From assembly GCA_010015655.1 (NCBI GenBank), contig ML976673.1, positions 512,858 to 524,774 on the forward strand: a stretch of 11,917 nt of DNA. Reading direction: 5' to 3'. Below, piece by piece: positions 8,735-11,917 of the stretch (within the stretch, counting starts at the first letter, position 1; each line of letters opens with the position of its first letter). The notes under the pieces were generated by a model. The model ran no database searches, was not told the origin of the DNA, and was given only the letters and a program-made list of their open reading frames with translations. The position numbers and the translations under genes were made by a program. This stretch comes from Bimuria novae-zelandiae CBS 107.79. Taxonomy: Eukaryota; Ascomycota; Dothideomycetes; Pleosporales; Didymosphaeriaceae.

Positions 8735-10037
8735 ATGGTCCGCGAGGATCTCATAGTCTCGGCAGTAAGTGAGGGCAAAGAAATGACGTCGACCGATATT
8801 GACAGCCGCAGGTCTCGTGTACGTTCATCGCAAACACCGCCGCGGTTCCGTTCCAATCCACTGACCGCTGTCGTAGTTCTGCAAGACCCCTCGGTGGCGA
8901 GCGCTCCCCTTGAGAAGCGAATAGCGTTCCTCCAGTCCAAGAACCTCACGCAGGAGGAAATCGACATTTCGCTCGCACGCGCAGCCGAAGACGTCAGCCA
9001 CCCCTCATCGCCAGCTCCACAGAGCTCTCCACCCGCCAACTATGCATACAGACCGCCTCCGTCGGCTCCCGCATATGGCAGCTACCCTCCGCCGGGGTAC
9101 TGGCAACAGCCGCCGCCTCCAGAGTGAGTGGCTTTCGCCACAGGAACGAACAGCCAAGCTGACAATTGCAAGACCTCCGAAACGAGACTGGCGCGACTAT
9201 TTCATTATGGCGACGGTAATGGGCGGCATAAGCTACGGCCTCTACTTCACAGCAAAGCGCTACATCATACCTCTCATCGCGCCTCCCACGCCGCCTCAGC
9301 TCGAGCAGGACAAAGCCTCCATAGACGAGTCCTTCAAGCGCGCTTTCGACCTCCTCGAGCAGCTGAACACGGACACATCTGCCCTGAAGGCATCCGAGGA
9401 GGCAAGAACAACGAGGCTCGACAATGCGCTTGGCGAAATGGAGAGCGTGCTAGCAGGTCTGAAGGAGTCTTCCAAGCGGCAAGGAGACGACAACAGGCGG
9501 ATCGAAGACGACGTGCGAGGGCTCCGGGATCTGATTCCCAAGGCTCTCGATGCACAAAAGGATGCGACCGACACGCGACTGAAGGAGTTGTCGAGCGAGC
9601 TGAAGAGCTTGAAGACCCTCGTGGGTAACAGGATGGGTGCCGGTGCCGCACGCCCTCCTCCCTCCACACCCGCCAGCTACTATGGCGCAGGTCAGACGTT
9701 GGGGTCCACCTCGACGGCTGGAAACATCAGCGGAGCCGCAACGCCAGCGCCCACATCCACCCCCGCAACGCCAGCGCCCACATCCACCCCCGCAACACCA
9801 GCACCCGAACAGTCAGCGGCATCTACCAGCGCCGTGGATGGTCAGGGAAGCAACACGGCGGCTCCATCCACTCCAGTGCCCGAGAAACCCGCTGCAGCAT
9901 CATCACCATATGGCAGAATGGCCAATGGGCGGGCGGCGATTCCAGCCTGGCAGATGGCAGCGGCAAAGAAGAACGAAGAAGCAAAGAAAGACACGAGCGA
10001 GAGCGGCACCGCAGTCCAAGCCAGCGCAAACTCATAG
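8735..10037 (+). CDS. PEX14: Peroxin 14, docking protein of the peroxisomal import machinery
   Basis: Peroxisomal membrane protein that, with Pex13, docks cargo-loaded Pex5 and Pex7 for matrix import. Four exons are needed: 8735-8764, 8812-8818 (7 nt), 8877-9123, 9173-10037, giving 382 aa. The N-terminal Pex14 domain (about 1-50) reads VSAVSFLQDPSVASAP across the first two junctions and continues with KRIAFLQSKNLTQEEID. It is the domain that binds WxxxF motifs of Pex5. A Pro/Tyr-rich linker (about 54-95) leads to PPPPEPPKRDW (91-101), resembling the Pex13 SH3-ligand motif of yeast Pex14. The single hydrophobic segment is about 104-124 (YFIMATVMGGISYGLYFTAKR), followed by a coiled coil at about 138-225 and an Ala/Pro/Thr-rich C-terminus with a nonapeptide repeat. 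Intron 3 (9124-9172) is GTGAGT...CTGAC...CAAG. The unspliced first 393 nt are also open and end at the TGA at 9125-9127, so a naive ORF call would be wrong. Confidence 0.93.
8812..8818 (+). other. PEX14: Predicted 7-nt microexon of PEX14
   Basis: The bases GTCTCGT lie between intron 1 (8765-8811, GTAAGT...CCGCAG, 47 nt) and intron 2 (8819-8876, GTACGT...CTGACCGCTGTCGTAG, 58 nt). Joined to the exon ending ...TCGGCA and the exon beginning TTCTGCAAGAC, they give Val-Ser-Phe-Leu-Gln-Asp, the sequence expected for the conserved Pex14 N-terminal domain. Skipping the microexon shifts the frame. Confidence 0.8.
9738..9806 (+). repeat. 27-bp in-frame tandem repeat in the PEX14 C-terminus
   Basis: Two identical 27-bp units (9738-9764 and 9765-9791) are followed by a diverged 15-bp partial copy (9792-9806). 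They encode ATPAPTSTP twice and then ATPAP. The two full copies are identical at the DNA level, which suggests recent duplication and possible length variation among strains in a disordered tail. Confidence 0.85.
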
Positions 10038-10525
10038 TCGGACGACATATTACCTCCACGTAGTAAACCATTTCACTAGCTTGTATTACATTACGTTTTG
10101 TTCACTACTTGCCTGCCCTCATCTAACCCCCTCCAGACTGCCTCGTATTCACCATCTACTAAAATTCCAAATGTGCATGCACGGTTCGTAATGTCCTTCG
10201 AATCGAGTTATGCTCGTTTTGGCGCTCCTGCTCGCGCGTCACGACGGCGCCAGCTGAGATCTGGAACGGCGCCAAGAAGATGGAGATGCACAACACTGTG
10301 ACATGCGCTTCACAAAAAACGTTTCTGGGTATAACGGGGGCGGGAATGTACCGTTCCGCTAGATGCACGTTGCTGGAGCCTGGGTAGGCGTAATAAGCGA
10401 GTAAAGGCGTAATGAGCGAGAAAAGCGCCACACTTGGCGGTGTGCAGCCGATATTGCTCCCATGGTTAAGGTTCGTGAAGGCAGAAAGAAGGTGGGAGAA
10501 GGGGAATGTATCGCACGTAAGGGAG
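10038..10525. other. Intergenic region between PEX14 and the secreted-protein locus
   Basis: This 488-bp stretch contains the PEX14 3' end and the distal promoter of the next locus. The longest open frame here, on the minus strand at 10159-10593, has no domain and overlaps the TATA-like element and leader of the next locus, so I treat it as chance. Confidence 0.5.
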
Positions 10526-10532
10526 TATATAA
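10526..10532 (+). promoter_or_regulatory. TATA-like element of the secreted-protein locus
   Basis: TATATAA lies about 94 bp upstream of the apparent former start codon at 10626, a plausible distance for a core promoter in fungi. It suggests that the promoter was kept although the coding region is damaged. Confidence 0.45.
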
Positions 10533-10625
10533 GTTCTGTGTGGATTGTTTGGTTGAAGGGCATCCAACTTCCAGCTTCACGGCAGCTTGACAATCCGACT
10601 ACTTACGATCGTTACCTTCGCCACC

Positions 10626-11215
10626 ATAAAGTCCATCCTCGCCCCCTTCTTCTTCCTGGCTGGTTTGGCAGCCGCAAACTTCGACCTCTACCAAGTCAAC
10701 GAGAACAGTATGCTCGACCAGAGCGGCGTGAGCGGGCAGTGGATGATGTTCGACGCGGAGCCGGACTGTGATCAGGCGCTGGGACGACGAGGCAACACCC
10801 CTTCTCCTCCCCTTTCCTTCCTCCTCTCTCTCCATCCATATACTAATCCTCGCCGCCCCAGACGCCTTCCGCGTCCTCTCCCAGGATGACGTCTCCGACG
10901 GCTCGGGCGTTGTCTGCCAGCCAGCCCGTCGAGCAGTGCTACTACTAGGGCAACCCGTCCGCCATCACGCGCCTCGAGATGAACTTCAACAACTACGACG
11001 CCCAAAAGTTCCACTTCACCATCTACAAAGACCGCAATTTCGACATGATCGGGCTCGACGGCAATGTGTACGGGACGTGTATTGTTTTTCCGGGCGATGA
11101 TTTTTCGTGTAGTGCCGGCAATTATAGTAATGGCGGGAAGAGGATGTTTAGGTGTTTGACGGCGTTTACGGTGCAGGATTTTATTGCGGGGAATGGGGGG
11201 ATGATGGTTGGGTAG
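10626..11215 (+). pseudogene. Decayed gene for a small secreted cysteine-containing protein
   Basis: The frame begins with a typical fungal signal peptide (KSILAPFFFLAGLAAA), followed by NFDLYQVNENSM and DAEPDCDQALG. After an intron (10792-10861, 70 nt, branch TACTAAT) it resumes with AFRVLSQDDVSDGSGVVC. A later part reads ITRLEMNFNNYDAQ, HFTIYKD, FPGDDFSCSAGN and KRMFRC, ending at TAG 11213-11215. About six cysteines are spread over the parts, as in small secreted fungal proteins; function is unknown. Four faults are visible. The codon at the expected start (10626-10628, good upstream context CCACC) is ATA, with no in-frame ATG between the stop at 10554-10556 and the Met at 10710. The intron donor is GC (GCAACA). 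The frame moves by +1 between about 10920 and 10931. TAG interrupts the later frame at 10946-10948. Alternative: a poor 40-nt intron (10909-10948) would remove the last two faults but also two cysteines. Sequencing error cannot be excluded. Confidence 0.62.
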
Positions 11216-11573
11216 ATGGAGGGGGGGTGATGGTGTGTAAGATTATGCTGTATATCCTATTTTTTGAGAGTGTGGAGTGGTCAAAGAGCAGAACACTACG
11301 ATAATAATTCGAGGGCGTTGTATTGATGGGGTGATCTTGGGTTTACTACTTACCATCGGCCTGGGCCGCATCGAGGAGGATTGAAGATGTTAGGAGGGAG
11401 TCGCCTCGTTGCTGCAACGTCTCGAATTACCTTTTGCTGTTTCTGTGAGATGTAATGGCTTCGTAAAAGGACAGCTGATGAACCTAAAATAAGCAATAAA
11501 CGGCTGAACCTAGGTGCGCAGTGGACTTCTGGGAGGCTGACTTAGCCCTTCAGCTCTAACGTGTTCCACCAGC
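11216..11573. other. Intergenic region before the transposase
   Basis: I see no gene in this stretch. It must contain the 3' end of the secreted-protein locus and probably the left end of the transposon, but I could not place a terminal inverted repeat or target duplication because the element's right end lies outside the window. Confidence 0.5.
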
Positions 11574-11607
11574 AAGCTGGCCACCCCACCAAGCTGGCCA
11601 CCCCACC
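11574..11607 (+). repeat. Two perfect tandem 17-bp repeats upstream of the transposase
   Basis: AAGCTGGCCACCCCACC occurs twice head to tail (11574-11590 and 11591-11607), and a third AAG follows. It ends 36 bp before the transposase ATG. Short direct repeats at this place in Tc1/mariner-pogo elements are often part of the terminal or subterminal region bound by the transposase; that role is inferred here. Confidence 0.75.
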
Positions 11608-11643
11608 AAGACGCGTCCATCACATTAACTTTCTATCGCGATA

Positions 11644-11917
11644 ATGCCGCAACCACGTCCTTTACAGTCTTTAAAAGAAGGCAGGATTAATCTAGCTATT
11701 GCCTCGTATAGATCTAATCCTTATCTATCTCTCCGCCGCCTTGCTACGTCTTTTAACGTCCCACGATCGACGCTACAGACGCGCCTACACAACGTCATGC
11801 TAAAACACGAGACGAGACCACCAAATCGAAAGCTACACCCTATAGAGGAGCAGGCCCTAGTAGAGTGGATCCTAGACCTCAACCGACGTGGATTTCCACC
11901 TTACATTATCGACGTAC
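11644..11917 (+). CDS. Fot1/pogo-like DNA transposase, 5' part
   Basis: An open frame from the ATG at 11644 runs without a stop for 91 codons to the window end, so it is truncated only by the window. Residues about 8-50 (LKEGRINLAIASYRSNPYLSL ending around RLATSFNVPRSTLQTRL) form a psq-type helix-turn-helix. From about 62, RKLHPIEEQALVEWILDL and RRGFPPYIIDV match the second, Tc5/CENP-B-like helix-turn-helix of Fot1/pogo transposases. The DDE catalytic domain would lie beyond the window. Codon use differs from the neighbours: 8 of 13 leucines are CTA, whereas the host genes prefer CTC/CTG. This suggests a foreign or mutated element, although no stop appears in the visible part. The chopped motif listing keeps each run under 20 residues. 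Confidence 0.85.
   Translation, partial: MPQPRPLQSLKEGRINLAIASYRSNPYLSLRRLATSFNVPRSTLQTRLHNVMLKHETRPPNRKLHPIEEQALVEWILDLNRRGFPPYIIDV

Larger units (their letters stand above)
11571..11917 (+). mobile_element. Left part of a Fot1/pogo-type (Tc1/mariner superfamily) transposon
   Basis: Defined by the transposase fragment and the direct repeats just upstream. The true left end may lie further left, within 11216-11573. The element continues past the window. Its position beside a broken secreted-protein gene is typical of repeat-associated accessory regions in plant-associated Dothideomycetes. Confidence 0.65.

Noticed and set aside
9128..10191. Long open frames overlapping PEX14 in other frames (9128-9628, 9637-10191 and several on the minus strand)
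   Set aside because: They follow from the GC-rich, repeat-containing codon composition of PEX14 exon 4, have no family features, and the PEX14 frame explains the region fully.
10159..10593. Minus-strand ORF of 144 codons upstream of the secreted-protein locus
   Set aside because: It covers the TATA-like element and leader of the plus-strand locus and has no recognisable domain.
4927..11215. A siderophore or secondary-metabolite gene cluster around the transporter
   Set aside because: No synthetase, acyltransferase, oxygenase or cluster regulator is present; the neighbours are housekeeping genes.

Overview
The window looks like nuclear DNA of a filamentous ascomycete, most likely a Dothideomycete of the Pleosporales type (inference). 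The evidence is short spliceosomal introns of about 47-140 nt with CTAAT/CTGAC-like branch sites, compact genes on both strands with roughly 0.4-1 kb spacers, and protein families typical of these fungi. No rRNA, tRNA, CRISPR or prokaryotic feature was seen.

Layout: (1) 541-2174 (+), a Kes1/Osh4-type oxysterol-binding protein in five or six exons. (2) 2599-4266 (-), convergent with it, an intronless 555-residue, mostly disordered, probably nuclear protein of unknown function. (3) 4927-7746 (-), a 712-residue major facilitator transporter of the siderophore-iron/polyspecific type. I reconstruct eight exons, and two of its seven introns appear to be GC-AG. (4) 8735-10037 (+), the peroxisomal docking protein Pex14, divergent from the transporter across a 988-bp spacer. 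Its conserved N-terminal domain can only be assembled through a 7-nt microexon. (5) 10626-11215 (+), a small secreted cysteine-containing protein that appears broken: no initiator ATG, a one-base frame change, an in-frame TAG and a GC splice donor. (6) 11644 to the window end (+), the 5' part of a Fot1/pogo-like transposase, preceded by two perfect 17-bp direct repeats.

The left 10 kb is a run of housekeeping genes for sterol/PI4P lipid exchange, membrane transport and peroxisome import. They do not form an obvious cluster. The right 1.5 kb has an accessory character: a decayed secreted-protein gene beside a DNA transposon whose codon use differs from its neighbours. I see no new multi-gene system. 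The most interesting signal is in the splicing: the 7-nt microexon in PEX14, with two flanking introns that together are stop-free and a multiple of three, and the two matching G|GCAAGT donors in the transporter. Simple ORF or GT-AG gene calling would mis-annotate both genes.
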